Source: Oxalobacteraceae bacterium UBA6704
Lineage (GTDB): Bacteria > Pseudomonadota > Gammaproteobacteria > Burkholderiales > Burkholderiaceae_D
Reading direction: 5' to 3'
Length of the DNA stretch: 64,000 bases
Assembly (NCBI GenBank): GCA_002454505.1
Contig: DKJA01000197.1
Span: 53,359 to 117,358, forward strand
Both the position numbers and the translations under genes were made by a program. Within the stretch, counting starts at the first letter, position 1; every line of letters starts with the position of its first letter. Below, piece by piece: positions 8,705-18,560 of the stretch. Below the pieces are notes generated by a model. The model searched no databases and had not been told where the DNA came from. It worked only from the letters and a program-made list of their open reading frames with translations.

Positions 8705-9862
8705 ATGAACAAAAACAAGCAGTGGATTGTAGTCGCAGTTGTCCTGTTGGTGGTAGCGGGTCTCGCGGGCTGCCTCTATCCGCGCGAACCGCACGCGGCA
8801 CCGCAGCCGGCCGCTGCGCTGGCGGACCCGCATCAAGTGAAGTTCCCCACGGGCGCCGCGCAACTGGAGATGATCCGGTCGCAGGCCCTCCCCGCCATCG
8901 CGGTACCGGTCAGCGATGCGCTGAGCGCCCGCGTGGTGTACGACGAAGAAGCCACCGCGCGGCTGGGTGTCGGCATCTCGGGCCGCGTGGTCGCCATCAA
9001 GGCCGCGCCGGGCGACCGCGTAAAAGCCGGCCAGCTGCTGGCGGAGATCGATTCCGCCGACTTCGGCACGGCGCTCGCCGACCTGGACAAGGCCCGCGCC
9101 GACGAGGAGCGCAAGCGCATGATCGTCGACCGCGCCAGGGTGCTGGTGCCGGGCGAAGGCATCGCCGGCCGCGACTTCGAGGCGGCCGAAGCGGATCTCG
9201 TGCAGGCCCACGCGGAAACGGTGCGCGCCCGCCAGCGCGTCACCAACCTGAATCCGCCGAACACGCGGGTGCAGGGCCAGCGCCTCGGCCTGGCCAGTCC
9301 GATCGCCGGCGTGGTGGTCGAACGCACCGTCAATCCGTCGCTGGAAGTAAGCCCCGGCATGGCCGCGCCGCTGTTCGTGGTGACCGATCCGAAGCGCCTG
9401 TGGCTGCTGATCGACGTGCCGGAAGGGCTGGTCGGCAGCGTCAAGGTGGGCACCCATGTGGACGTGGAAAGCGACGCCTTCCCCGGCGAGCATTTCAACG
9501 CCACCGTCGTGCAGCGGGGCCAGGTGGTCGATCCCGAGACGCGCCGCGTCGTCATACGCGCGAAGTTGGACAACCCGGACGGCAAGCTGCTGCCCGAGAT
9601 GTTCGTGCGCAGTTCGCTGCTGGAGGAACGGGGCAGCGCCGTGCGCGTGCCGAACAGCGCGCTGGTCAACCGCGGCCTGTACACCTATGTGTTCGTGGAG
9701 CCGGAACCGGGCCGCTTCGAGCGTCGCAAGGTGGCCATGCTGACGCACGGCGCCGATGCCAGCTACCTTGGCGAAGGCGTGGCCGCCAGCGACCGCATCG
9801 TCACCAATGGCGCGCTGCTGCTCGACGCGGAAATGAGCGCCCGTGCGGGTAATGCGCCATGA
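8705..9862 (+). CDS. RND efflux periplasmic adaptor, CzcB/CusB type
   Basis: A 385-residue membrane fusion protein with an N-terminal lipoprotein signal (LVVAGLAGC lipobox at about residue 22). The barrel-sandwich lipoyl-like half motif is visible in GVGISGRVVAIKAAPGDRVKAGQLLAEI, followed by an alpha-helical hairpin (about 120-190) and beta-barrel and membrane-proximal domains. It bridges the inner-membrane pump and outer-membrane channel. First gene of a three-gene operon with 4-bp ATGA overlaps; divergent from the two-component system. Confidence 0.88.
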   Translation: MNKNKQWIVVAVVLLVVAGLAGCLYPREPHAAPQPAAALADPHQVKFPTGAAQLEMIRSQALPAIAVPVSDALSARVVYDEEATARLGVGISGRVVAIKAAPGDRVKAGQLLAEIDSADFGTALADLDKARADEERKRMIVDRARVLVPGEGIAGRDFEAAEADLVQAHAETVRARQRVTNLNPPNTRVQGQRLGLASPIAGVVVERTVNPSLEVSPGMAAPLFVVTDPKRLWLLIDVPEGLVGSVKVGTHVDVESDAFPGEHFNATVVQRGQVVDPETRRVVIRAKLDNPDGKLLPEMFVRSSLLEERGSAVRVPNSALVNRGLYTYVFVEPEPGRFERRKVAMLTHGADASYLGEGVAASDRIVTNGALLLDAEMSARAGNAP

Positions 9863-12800
9863 TCGACCGTTTGATCGTCTTCGCGCTGCGCCAGCGCGTG
9901 TTCGTGCTCGTGCTGATCGCGGCGTTGACGGGGTTCGGCTTCTACGCGCTGTCGAACCTGCCCATCGAAGCCTTCCCCGACGTGCAGGACGTGCAGGTGC
10001 GCGTCATCGCGCAGCAGGCCGGCCAGGCGCCGGAGGATATGGAGCGCACCGTCACGCTGCCCATCGAACGCGAGGTGGCCGGCATCCCGCGCCTGACCAA
10101 TGTGCGCTCCGTTACGATGACGGGCCTGTCGATCGTCACGCTGACCTTTGCCGATGACACCGACAATTATTTCGCACGCCAGCAGGTGATCGAAAAGCTG
10201 GGCGGCGTCGACCTGCCCGACGGCGTGCAGCCGGAACTGGCGCCATTGTCCACCGCGGTGGGCGAAGTCTATCGCTACACGATCGATGCGCCGGGCATGT
10301 CGGAGGCGGACATCCGCACGCTGCAGGACTGGACCATCCGCCCTGCCCTGCGCATGACGCCCGGCGTGGCCGACATCACCAGCTTCGGCGGCGCAATCCG
10401 GGAATACCAGATCGAAGCCGATCCTTTCCTGCTGCGTAAATACCAGGTGACGCTCGACCAGGTCAAGCAGGCGATCGGCAACGGCACCGGCAATGCCGGC
10501 GGCGGCCTGGTGAGCCTGGGCGATGCGTCGCTGATCGTGCGTTCCGCCGGGCTGTATGCAAGCCTGGCCGACATCCGCAAGGTCGTCATCGCGGCGCATG
10601 AAGGCCGCGCGATCACGATCGGCGACGTGGCGAAAGTGCAGGAAGGCGAACGGCCCCGCTTCGGCATCGTGGCGGCGGACCACCGCGACAGCATCGTCGA
10701 AGGCATCGTCACGATGACCAAGGGTGGCAATCCGTCGAAGATCAATGCCGACCTGAAGGAACGCATCGCGCAGCTGGAAAAGCGGCTGCCGGCCGGCGTC
10801 AAGATCGTGCCGATCTACGACCGCACCGACCTGGTAAAACACACCGTGATGACGGTGGCGGAAAACCTCGTCATCGGCGCGGCGCTGGTGATCGTGGTGC
10901 TGGCCGTGTTCCTGTCGAACTGGCGCGCCGCGCTGATCGTGGCCACGGTGATTCCGCTGTCGCTGCTGTTTGCCTTCATCCTGATGAATGCCTACGGCGT
11001 GTCGGCCAACCTGATCTCGCTGGGCGCCGTGGACTTCGGCATCATCATCGACAGCGCCGTCGTCATCGTCGAAGCGCTGATGGTGCGCATGGCGGTCATG
11101 GGCACGCACGATGCCAATCCTGTCCAGGCGCGCATGCACGTGCTGCACCGGACCATGGCCGACATGGCGCACCCGGTGCTGTTCTCGAAAGCGATCATCA
11201 TCGTGGCCTTCGTGCCGATCTTCACGTTCCAGCGTGTGGAAGGCAAGATCTTCACGCCGGTGGCGCTAACGCTGACCTTCGCGCTGATCGGCTCCGTGCT
11301 GCTGACGTTCACGCTGCTGCCCACGCTGCTGTCGCGCACCATCCAGAAGCGGCCGCTGAGCGAGAAGCACAAGCCGTGGCTGGAAAAGCTGCAGCAGCGC
11401 TACCGCAAGGCGCTCGACTGGCTGCTGCGCCGTTCGCGGCCCGTGCTGTGGCTGTCCGCGATTCCCGTCGTCCTCGCGTTCGCACTCGCGCCACGGCTGG
11501 GCAGCGAGTTCATGCCCAAGCTCGATGAAGGCAATATCTGGCTGACCATCACGCTGCCCACGTCGGCGTCGCTGGAAACCACCAAGGATGTCGAAAGGCT
11601 GGTGCGGGCCAAGCTGCTCGCCTATCCGGAAGTGTCGCACGTGATCAGCCAGGCCGGCCGGCCCGACGACGGCTCCGACCCGAAAGGCCCGAACAACCTG
11701 GAAACGCTGGTGGACCTGAAGCCGCGCGGCCAATGGCGCTTCGCGGACAAGGAGGCGCTGGTGGCAAGCATGTCCAACAGCCTGGCGGCGATCCCGGGAC
11801 TGACGACGAACTTTTCGCAGATCATCCAGGACAACGTCGAGGAATCGCTGTCCGGCTTTCGCGGCGAGATCGTCGCGAAGATCAGCGGCAGCGACCTGAA
11901 TATCCTGGAAAACCACGCCCAGCATCTGGTGGAGATCATCCAGAAGATCCCCGGCGCCGTGGATGTCGATGCCACGCGCATCGGCGGCCAGAGCGAAGTG
12001 GTGGTGACGCCCGACCGCACCCGCCTGGCGAGATATGGCATCGCGATTGCCGACGTCAATGCACTGGTCGAGCAGGCGCTGTCCGGATCGGCCGTCACGG
12101 AATACTTTGAGGAAGACAGGCGCTTCGATGTCGTGCTGCGCATCGACGCCAAGGACCGCAAGAGCGTCGATGCGATCGGTGCCCTGCAGCTCGCGCTGCC
12201 GAACACGCAAGTGGGCAACGGGCAGGGCACTATCGCACTGAGCGACGTCGCATCCATCGAGATCCGCCAGGGCGTGTCCCGCATCCTGCGCGAGGCCGGC
12301 TCGCGCACGGTGATCGTCAAGATGAACCTGTCGGGCCGTGACCAGGGCAGCTTCATCGAAGAAGCGCAGCGCGCGGTCAACGAACAGCTGAAACTCCCGC
12401 AGGGTTATGAAATCAGCTGTGGCGGCCAGTTCGAGAATTCGCAGCGCGCGACCAAGCGCCTGACCGTCATCATTCCGCTGACGGTGCTGCTGATGTTCTC
12501 GCTGCTGTTCTGGGCCTTCCGCTCGGTGCGCCTCGCCGGCCTCGTGCTGGGCATGGTGCCGTTCACGATGATCGGCGGCTTTGCCGCGTTGTGGCTGGCC
12601 GGGCTGCACCTGTCGGTATCGGCGGCCGTGGGCTTCATTGCCGTTGCCGGCATCTCCGTGCAGAACGGTGTGATCATGGTCGAGGAAGTGATGCAGCGTG
12701 TGCGCGATGGCGCGGCCGTCGGTGTCGCCATCGCACAGGGCGCGGCGATCCGCCTGCGGCCTATCCTGATGACCGCGCTGATGGCCGGCATGGGCCTGCT

Positions 12801-12972
12801 GCCGGCGGCACTGTCGCAGGGCATCGGCAGCGAGACGCAGCGGCCGTTCGCGTGCGTGATCGTCGGCGGCATCGTCAGCGGCACGATCTTTACGCTGTTG
12901 GTGCTGCCATTGGCACTGCAGTTATTCGGTAACTTCTCTGAACCGGACGATCTGGAGCCGGCAACGCCATGA
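9859..12972 (+). CDS. Heavy-metal efflux RND transporter, CzcA/CusA family
   Basis: A 1037-residue inner-membrane proton/metal antiporter, full length for the HME-RND family. TM1 (VLVLIAALTGFGFYAL), two large periplasmic loops and the TM4 proton-relay signature DFGIIIDSAVVIVE near residue 395 are all present. In the published HME classification the DFG..D..VVIVE signature belongs to pumps for divalent cations (Co/Zn/Cd/Ni), whereas Cu/Ag pumps have a different TM4 motif, so a divalent-metal substrate is inferred. Overlaps both neighbours by 4 bp (ATGA), so translation is coupled. Confidence 0.9.
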   Translation: MIDRLIVFALRQRVFVLVLIAALTGFGFYALSNLPIEAFPDVQDVQVRVIAQQAGQAPEDMERTVTLPIEREVAGIPRLTNVRSVTMTGLSIVTLTFADDTDNYFARQQVIEKLGGVDLPDGVQPELAPLSTAVGEVYRYTIDAPGMSEADIRTLQDWTIRPALRMTPGVADITSFGGAIREYQIEADPFLLRKYQVTLDQVKQAIGNGTGNAGGGLVSLGDASLIVRSAGLYASLADIRKVVIAAHEGRAITIGDVAKVQEGERPRFGIVAADHRDSIVEGIVTMTKGGNPSKINADLKERIAQLEKRLPAGVKIVPIYDRTDLVKHTVMTVAENLVIGAALVIVVLAVFLSNWRAALIVATVIPLSLLFAFILMNAYGVSANLISLGAVDFGIIIDSAVVIVEALMVRMAVMGTHDANPVQARMHVLHRTMADMAHPVLFSKAIIIVAFVPIFTFQRVEGKIFTPVALTLTFALIGSVLLTFTLLPTLLSRTIQKRPLSEKHKPWLEKLQQRYRKALDWLLRRSRPVLWLSAIPVVLAFALAPRLGSEFMPKLDEGNIWLTITLPTSASLETTKDVERLVRAKLLAYPEVSHVISQAGRPDDGSDPKGPNNLETLVDLKPRGQWRFADKEALVASMSNSLAAIPGLTTNFSQIIQDNVEESLSGFRGEIVAKISGSDLNILENHAQHLVEIIQKIPGAVDVDATRIGGQSEVVVTPDRTRLARYGIAIADVNALVEQALSGSAVTEYFEEDRRFDVVLRIDAKDRKSVDAIGALQLALPNTQVGNGQGTIALSDVASIEIRQGVSRILREAGSRTVIVKMNLSGRDQGSFIEEAQRAVNEQLKLPQGYEISCGGQFENSQRATKRLTVIIPLTVLLMFSLLFWAFRSVRLAGLVLGMVPFTMIGGFAALWLAGLHLSVSAAVGFIAVAGISVQNGVIMVEEVMQRVRDGAAVGVAIAQGAAIRLRPILMTALMAGMGLLPAALSQGIGSETQRPFACVIVGGIVSGTIFTLLVLPLALQLFGNFSEPDDLEPATP

Positions 12973-14489
12973 ACAAAAATCTACTGACCATCGGCGTGCT
13001 GGCCATGCTGGCCGGCTGCGCCGTGGGCCCGGAATACAGCCGGCCCGCGCTCGACACGCCGCAGGCCTATACCGAGACGGGGACCTCGCAGCGCTACGTG
13101 CTGCAGAAGGATATCCAGCGCAACTGGTGGACCCTGTTCCGTTCGCCCGTGCTCGATGCGCTGATCGAACAGGCATTCACTGCCAATCCATCGGTCGAAG
13201 AAGCACAGGCAGCACTGCGCGTCGCACAGGAAAACGTCTACGCGCAAAAGGGTTACTTCTTCCCCACCGTGCAGGCGGGCTATGCGCCGTCGCGCACGAA
13301 GATCGCCGGTAACCTGGGCGGCAATTCGCCCGGCATCCAGGGCAACGGCACGGTGATCGCCACCGCGGAAGGCACTCCCGCCAGCGAAGGCGGCAAGGGG
13401 CCGTTCAATGCGCCGGTGATCTACAACTTCCACACCGCGCAGCTGACGGTGGGCTACACGCCCGACGTGTTCGGCGTTAACCGCCGCGAGACGGAATCGC
13501 TGCAGGCGCAGCAGCAGGCCGAGCACTTCCAGCTGGAGGCGACGTACATCACGCTCGCTTCCAATATCGCCGCGGCGGCGTTCCAGGATGCGTTGCTGCG
13601 CCGGCAGATCGACGTCGTGCAGAAGATGATCGCCGCAAACGGGCAGGCGGTGATACTGGCACGACGCCAGCGCGATGCGGGTTATACGTCGCGCATGGAG
13701 CTGGCCGCGCAGCAGAACGCGGCTGCGCAGGCCAGACAGCTGCTGCCGCCGCTGCAGAAGCAGTTCGAACAGAACCGCGACCTGCTGCGCGTGCTGGCCG
13801 GCATCCGACCGGATGGCGAGGTGCCCGCCTTTGCACTGGAATCTTTCCACCTGCCGGAAGAACTGCCGCTGACACTGCCATCGCAACTGATCGAGCAGCG
13901 CCCGGACATCCGCCTGGCGGAAGAACAGTTGCGTGCGGCCAGCGCGCAAGCCGGCGTGGCGCGTGCCGCGCGGCTGCCGCAGTTTTCGATCAGCGCCACG
14001 GCCGGCGGCGCGGCCAGCCAGTTCGGCCAGATGTTCTGGAACAGCGGGAAGTTCTTCGACGTCACTGCGAATCTCATGCAGCCGCTGTTCGATGGCGGCA
14101 CGCTGAAGCACCGCGAACGTGCGGCCAACGAAGCCTTGCGCGGCGCAGTGGCCGCTTACCGCTCTACCGTCGCCACTGCCTATCAGAACGTGGCGGACGT
14201 GCTGCACGCCATCGACACGGATGGCGACGCCCTGCTCGCCGCGCGCGAAGCCAGCGATGCGGCCGAAGCGTTCCGCGTGCTCGCCGTCCGGCAGCATGCC
14301 AACGGCTACCTGGACCGGCTGGCCCTGATCGGCGCCGAGCAGGATACGTGGCAGGCGGAGCTGGCGCTGACGCAGGCGCAGGCCAGCCGGCTGGGCGATA
14401 CGGCGGCGCTGTTCCAGGCGCTGGGTGGCGGATGGTGGCACCGGGAGGAGACGGCGTCCACGGCGAGCGGAGGCCCGCCGCCCCGCTGA
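12969..14489 (+). CDS. Outer-membrane efflux channel, NodT/TolC family
   Basis: A 506-residue outer-membrane lipoprotein: lipobox LAGC at about residue 14, followed by AVGPEYSRPALDTP, the usual NodT start. Two TolC-type repeats of long helices and two beta segments follow. The gene completes the tripartite pump with the two upstream genes. ATG overlaps the stop of the pump gene (ATGA). Confidence 0.88.
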   Translation: MNKNLLTIGVLAMLAGCAVGPEYSRPALDTPQAYTETGTSQRYVLQKDIQRNWWTLFRSPVLDALIEQAFTANPSVEEAQAALRVAQENVYAQKGYFFPTVQAGYAPSRTKIAGNLGGNSPGIQGNGTVIATAEGTPASEGGKGPFNAPVIYNFHTAQLTVGYTPDVFGVNRRETESLQAQQQAEHFQLEATYITLASNIAAAAFQDALLRRQIDVVQKMIAANGQAVILARRQRDAGYTSRMELAAQQNAAAQARQLLPPLQKQFEQNRDLLRVLAGIRPDGEVPAFALESFHLPEELPLTLPSQLIEQRPDIRLAEEQLRAASAQAGVARAARLPQFSISATAGGAASQFGQMFWNSGKFFDVTANLMQPLFDGGTLKHRERAANEALRGAVAAYRSTVATAYQNVADVLHAIDTDGDALLAAREASDAAEAFRVLAVRQHANGYLDRLALIGAEQDTWQAELALTQAQASRLGDTAALFQALGGGWWHREETASTASGGPPPR

Positions 14490-14548
14490 CGACAAGCCAG
14501 CGACACGCCACCGGCCACACTTCCGTTTCCTCAATCACGGATGTGGCC

Positions 14549-15658
14549 ATGATCTCTCACCCCCCTCTTCTCGCCGTAATCCTCGCGCTGGCATTGCCGG
14601 TTCATGCGGCGACTGTACCGCAGGCGCACACCTTTGCCCAGGTGTCGCAAGGCGACCGCACCAGCACCCTGTTCGTACTGAAGATCGACGGCGCCGCCAT
14701 CACCGCCGTCGATCTCAGCGAACGCAGCGGCCTGCACAGCGCCGACGCGTTCGACGTGATCAGGCACTACGATGCGGCAGCGCTGGACGACATCGCAAGC
14801 AAGCCTGGCAGCACGCGCCAGTACCTGCTGGCGGATCTCGCCGGCGTCGGCCCGCGCGGCGTCGACCAGATTGCCGCCGGCACCAATTATCCCGCCCATG
14901 GCGCGGAAGTGGGCATCGACGACGCATTCCTGTTCCCGAAAAAATCCCCTGCCATCGGACCACGTTCCGCGCTCACGGTGGCGCCGGGCATGCTGATGGA
15001 TTACGAAGTCGAGGTCTGTGCGCGGTTCGACCGCGAGCTGCGCTCCGTCGCCGATTTCGATGAAGCCCGCAAAGGCTTCTTCCTGTGCGGCGACTACTCC
15101 GACCGGGCCACGCTGATGCGCAACGTGAACCTGAAAAACATCCTGTCGGGCGACGGCTTTGCCGATGCGAAGAGCGGCCATGACCGCTTCCCGACGGGGC
15201 CCTTCCTCGTCGTGCCACGCGACTGGCGCGCGTTCCTGAAGGATGTCCGCATCGAGACGTATGTGGACGGCCAGCGCCGCCAGAACGTCAATGCCGGCGA
15301 CATGATCAAGGACCTGCGCGCCATCGTGCAGGAGACGCTGGCCGAATCCGGCACGCGAACCTGGTCGTACCAGGACCGGCGCATTCCGATGGTGACCCGC
15401 GCGGCGATCGGCACCGACAGCGCCGTGCTGACCGGCACCGGCGACGGCGTCGTCTTCAACACGCCCGATGCGGCCACGATGAAAGCGGTGATGACGGCCA
15501 GGGACCGGGCCGCGCAACTCGAGGTCATCGACACCTACATCGCTGGCGAAGCCGCCAAGCGCATCTACCTGCAACCGGGGAACAACGTGATCTACACGGG
15601 CAGCCATCTCGGCTCGATCCACACGATCGTCGTCCCGGCCGCCCCGCCTCGCCGTTGA
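14549..15658 (+). CDS. Exported fumarylacetoacetate-hydrolase (FAH) fold protein
   Basis: A 369-residue protein with a Sec signal peptide (ILALALPVHAA) followed by an FAH/2-hydroxyhepta-dienedioate isomerase-like domain. Recognisable family segments are GTNYPAHGAEVG, MDYEVEVCARFD (a metal-binding E-x-E-like site), FFLCGDYSDRATLMRN and the FADAKSGHDRFPTGPFLV loop. FAH-fold enzymes normally hydrolyse or isomerise C-C bonds in the cytoplasm, so export is unusual. ATG at 14549 is taken because it starts the signal peptide; the frame is open further upstream over the channel gene. The substrate is unknown. Confidence 0.7.
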   Translation: MISHPPLLAVILALALPVHAATVPQAHTFAQVSQGDRTSTLFVLKIDGAAITAVDLSERSGLHSADAFDVIRHYDAAALDDIASKPGSTRQYLLADLAGVGPRGVDQIAAGTNYPAHGAEVGIDDAFLFPKKSPAIGPRSALTVAPGMLMDYEVEVCARFDRELRSVADFDEARKGFFLCGDYSDRATLMRNVNLKNILSGDGFADAKSGHDRFPTGPFLVVPRDWRAFLKDVRIETYVDGQRRQNVNAGDMIKDLRAIVQETLAESGTRTWSYQDRRIPMVTRAAIGTDSAVLTGTGDGVVFNTPDAATMKAVMTARDRAAQLEVIDTYIAGEAAKRIYLQPGNNVIYTGSHLGSIHTIVVPAAPPRR

Positions 15659-15718
15659 CATTCCAACGACACGCCGCACCGCATAGTCACGTACCCAATC
15701 ATTTTCCAGGACCCGCTC

Positions 15719-16483
15719 ATGAAGTTTTCCGTCATCCTCCTCGCCCTGTTCGCCACTTCCGCCATCGCCCAGAACCAGCCGCCGCGCTGGGGCCTCGGCA
15801 TCGGCACGGCTGTTTCCGACAGCGTCTATGCCGGCGAAGGCACACGCGTCAAACCCTTCCCGCTGATCACCTATGAAGGCGAGCGCTTCTTCTGGCGCGG
15901 CATCGGCGGCGGCGCGCACCTGTACCGGCACGACGGCTTTACCGTGGATGCGACGCTGTCGGCACGGATGGATGGCATCGACCGCGACGACTTCGGTACC
16001 GCGGAACTGGCCGAACGGGGCGTCGACCGCGCCAAGCTGGAAGACCGCGACGATGGCCTCGATCTGGGCGTTGCGGCCACGTGGCGCGGCAAGGCCGGGC
16101 AGCTGGAATTCGGCGTCAAGGGCGACGTAACCAGCGCCAGCAAGGGCTACGAAGCATCCGTCAAATACGGTTATCCCTTCCAGGTGGGGAATGCGCGCAT
16201 CACGCCGCATGTCGCTGTCTCGCATCTCTCGAAAAAACTGGCGAACTATTATTTCGGCACGCTGCCGGAGGAAGTGGCGCGCGGCGTCGTCTCTTATCAG
16301 CCCGGCAGTGCGGTCGTGCCGCGCATCGGCGTCGATGTCATGAAGCCGTTTGCTGGCCGCTGGGCCGTCATCGGCAATGTCTCGTACCGGCACGTGCCGG
16401 GCAAGATCGGCGACAGCCCCCTCGTCGAGAAGGACACGAATGGCACGTTCTCGGCCTTCATCGGCGTGTCGCGCGGCTTCTGA
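15719..16483 (+). CDS. MipA/OmpV-family outer-membrane protein
   Basis: A 254-residue beta-barrel protein. Signal peptide (MKFSVILLALFATSAIAQ), then the MipA/OmpV hallmark WGLGIGTAVSDSVYAGEGTR and YEGERFFWRGIGGG, with a C-terminal Phe expected for outer-membrane insertion. In other proteobacteria mipA genes are often next to and induced by a two-component system, and here one follows immediately. AGGA lies 7 bases before the start. Confidence 0.87.
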   Translation: MKFSVILLALFATSAIAQNQPPRWGLGIGTAVSDSVYAGEGTRVKPFPLITYEGERFFWRGIGGGAHLYRHDGFTVDATLSARMDGIDRDDFGTAELAERGVDRAKLEDRDDGLDLGVAATWRGKAGQLEFGVKGDVTSASKGYEASVKYGYPFQVGNARITPHVAVSHLSKKLANYYFGTLPEEVARGVVSYQPGSAVVPRIGVDVMKPFAGRWAVIGNVSYRHVPGKIGDSPLVEKDTNGTFSAFIGVSRGF

Positions 16484-16549
16484 CCTGCCGGGGCAAGCAT
16501 GCGATACTGGCCCATCTATTCCTTTCGTTTGCGCGCACGTCCAGCCACC

Positions 16550-17248
16550 ATGATCAAGCAGTCGCTGAGCATCCTCATCATCGAGGACAACCCCGCCCTG
16601 GCCGCCAATATCTACGATTACCTGGAAGCCTGCGGCCACCAGCCCGATGCGGCGCCCGACGGCGAATCGGGCCTCGGCCTGCTCGCCATCAACCGCTACG
16701 ATGCGGTGGTGCTGGACTGGATGATGCCCCGCATGGACGGCATGACGATGCTGGCACGCCTGCGCAGGGATCTTGGTTCGGCCATTCCCGTCATCGTGAT
16801 CACGGCGAAGGACCAGCTGGAACACAAGCTCGAAGGTTTCACGACGGGTGCCGATGATTACGTCGTCAAGCCCGTCGCGCTGGCGGAGCTGGAGATCCGG
16901 CTGCGGGTGCTGGTGCAGCGCTCGTCCGGCGTGCAGGTCAAGGCCGATGTGCTGGAGGTGGCCGACCTGCGCTTCGACCTCGGCACGCTGGAAGTAACGC
17001 GCGCCGGCCGGTCCGTGGCGATGACGCCGGTGCGGCGCCAGCTGCTTGAACTGCTGATGCGCCGATCGCCCGGCTTGGTGCGCCGCGAAGAACTGGAAGC
17101 ACTGATCTGGCCCGACCGCGTGCCCGACAACGACGTGCTGCGCTCGCATATGCACATGTTGCGCAAGGCCGTCGATGGCGATGCGGCGACCAAGCTGGTG
17201 AGGACGGTGGCCGGCAGCGGCTACCGGCTGTGTGCCGCCGATGAATAA
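16550..17248 (+). CDS. OmpR-family response regulator
   Basis: A 232-residue regulator. The receiver has IIEDN, phospho-acceptor Asp in DAVVLDWMMPRMDGMTML and Lys in DDYVVKPVALAELEIRL. The C-terminal winged helix (about 130-228) carries VTRAGRSVAMTPVRRQLLELLM and LRSHMHMLRKAVDG. ATG at 16550 opens directly on the receiver; a 17-codon upstream extension is possible but unlikely. Its stop overlaps the kinase start (ATGAATAA). Confidence 0.88.
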   Translation: MIKQSLSILIIEDNPALAANIYDYLEACGHQPDAAPDGESGLGLLAINRYDAVVLDWMMPRMDGMTMLARLRRDLGSAIPVIVITAKDQLEHKLEGFTTGADDYVVKPVALAELEIRLRVLVQRSSGVQVKADVLEVADLRFDLGTLEVTRAGRSVAMTPVRRQLLELLMRRSPGLVRREELEALIWPDRVPDNDVLRSHMHMLRKAVDGDAATKLVRTVAGSGYRLCAADE

Positions 17249-18539
17249 GCCGGTTCAACCGCAGGGCCGCATGCGCAGCCTGGAACGCAAGATCGGCATG
17301 CTGTTCGTCTTGTTCGGCATCGTCCTGGTGGCCGGCCTGACGCTGCAGGGGAGCCTCAGCCAGCACATGATCGTCCACCCGATCTGGCGGGAGCTGCTGG
17401 AGGCGAGCACGAAGCAGTACATGGACACCCGGCGGTTGCCGCCGCCCGGCCCGATCCGCGGCTGGCTGGTCGGCCGTTCGGCGCCCGAGGCGGACATGCC
17501 GGCCTACTTCGCGGCGCTGCCGCCGGGCTTCCACGACGAGCAGGAGATCGATCGCTACGATGCGGTGCGCAGCTTCGCGGTGCTCGTGACGCCGGTGGGC
17601 GGCGAACGGCTCGTGATGGCCGTGGAAATCACCGATCTGGAGGACTTCCAGAACATGACGGCGCTGTGGAGCGCGCTGCTGGCGCTGCTCAGCGGGATCA
17701 TGATCGTCGGTTCGCTGCTGTGGCTGTACCGCAGCATGCGCCGGCCGATCCAGGCGCTGGCGCAGCGGATGGACGAACTCGATCCGGAACAGCCGGCGCA
17801 GCGCATCGACACGCACTTCGAGCTGCGCGAGCTGCACGACATCGCCGTTGTCGTCAACCGGCATCTGGCGCGCGTGGAGCGCTTCATCGAACGGGAACGC
17901 AGCCTGCTGGACCAGGCCAGCCACGAATTCCGCACGCCCATCGCGGTGATCGCCGGCGCGGTCGACGTGATCCGGCTGTACGAGCTGCCGCAGGGTGCGA
18001 TCGCGCCGCTGGAGCGCATCGGCTCGGCCACCGGCAGCCTGACGGAGATCATGGCGGCGCTGCTCTACCTGTCCAGGGAAGAGAATGGCAAGGCAGTGCA
18101 GCAGACCACGCAGCTCGATGCGCTGCTCGCCGTGCTGGTCGAAGACCACGAGCATCTGTTAGACGGCAAGGAGGCGCGCTTCGTCGTCGAACAGATGGAG
18201 CCTCAGTGGGTGCAGTGTCCCGAGGCGATCCTGCGCATCGTCGTCGGCAACCTGCTGCGCAATGCGGCGGAGAACAGCTACCAGGGCACGATCGCCATCC
18301 GGCTGGCCGACCGGTGCCTCAGCATCCAGGACAGCGGCACCGGCTTCGACGTGGTCGCCGCCGCCCGGCGCTACACGCAGGCATTGCGCGACTCCACCAG
18401 GCATGGCGGCGGCCAGGGGCTTGGCCTGTATCTTACCCGGCGCGTATGCGAGCGCTTCGGCTGGACGCTGCAGATTTCATCGAGCGAGGAGCACGGCACA
18501 CTGGTGCAGCTGCACTTCCCGGATACCGGTGAAGTCTGA
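17241..18539 (+). CDS. Sensor histidine kinase
   Basis: A 432-residue kinase with TM1 at about 20-42 and TM2 at about 140-160, enclosing a periplasmic sensor. The H-box is DQASHEFRTPIAVIAGAVDV, the N-box VGNLLRNAAENS, G1 IQDSGTGFD and G2 GGGQGLGLYLTRRVCERFG. The start is ATG at 17241; a GTG nine bases earlier is also in frame. Forms an operon with the response regulator; mipA just upstream is a likely target. Confidence 0.87.
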   Translation: MNKPVQPQGRMRSLERKIGMLFVLFGIVLVAGLTLQGSLSQHMIVHPIWRELLEASTKQYMDTRRLPPPGPIRGWLVGRSAPEADMPAYFAALPPGFHDEQEIDRYDAVRSFAVLVTPVGGERLVMAVEITDLEDFQNMTALWSALLALLSGIMIVGSLLWLYRSMRRPIQALAQRMDELDPEQPAQRIDTHFELRELHDIAVVVNRHLARVERFIERERSLLDQASHEFRTPIAVIAGAVDVIRLYELPQGAIAPLERIGSATGSLTEIMAALLYLSREENGKAVQQTTQLDALLAVLVEDHEHLLDGKEARFVVEQMEPQWVQCPEAILRIVVGNLLRNAAENSYQGTIAIRLADRCLSIQDSGTGFDVVAAARRYTQALRDSTRHGGGQGLGLYLTRRVCERFGWTLQISSSEEHGTLVQLHFPDTGEV

Positions 18540-18560
18540 CCTGCGCTGCAAACGTCAGTA

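Noticed and set aside
14531..17155. 874-codon open frame on the minus strand
   Set aside because: Antisense to the FAH-like, MipA and response-regulator genes, whose products carry clear family motifs; the minus-strand product is His/Arg/Gly-rich without any domain, as expected for shadow frames in GC-rich DNA.
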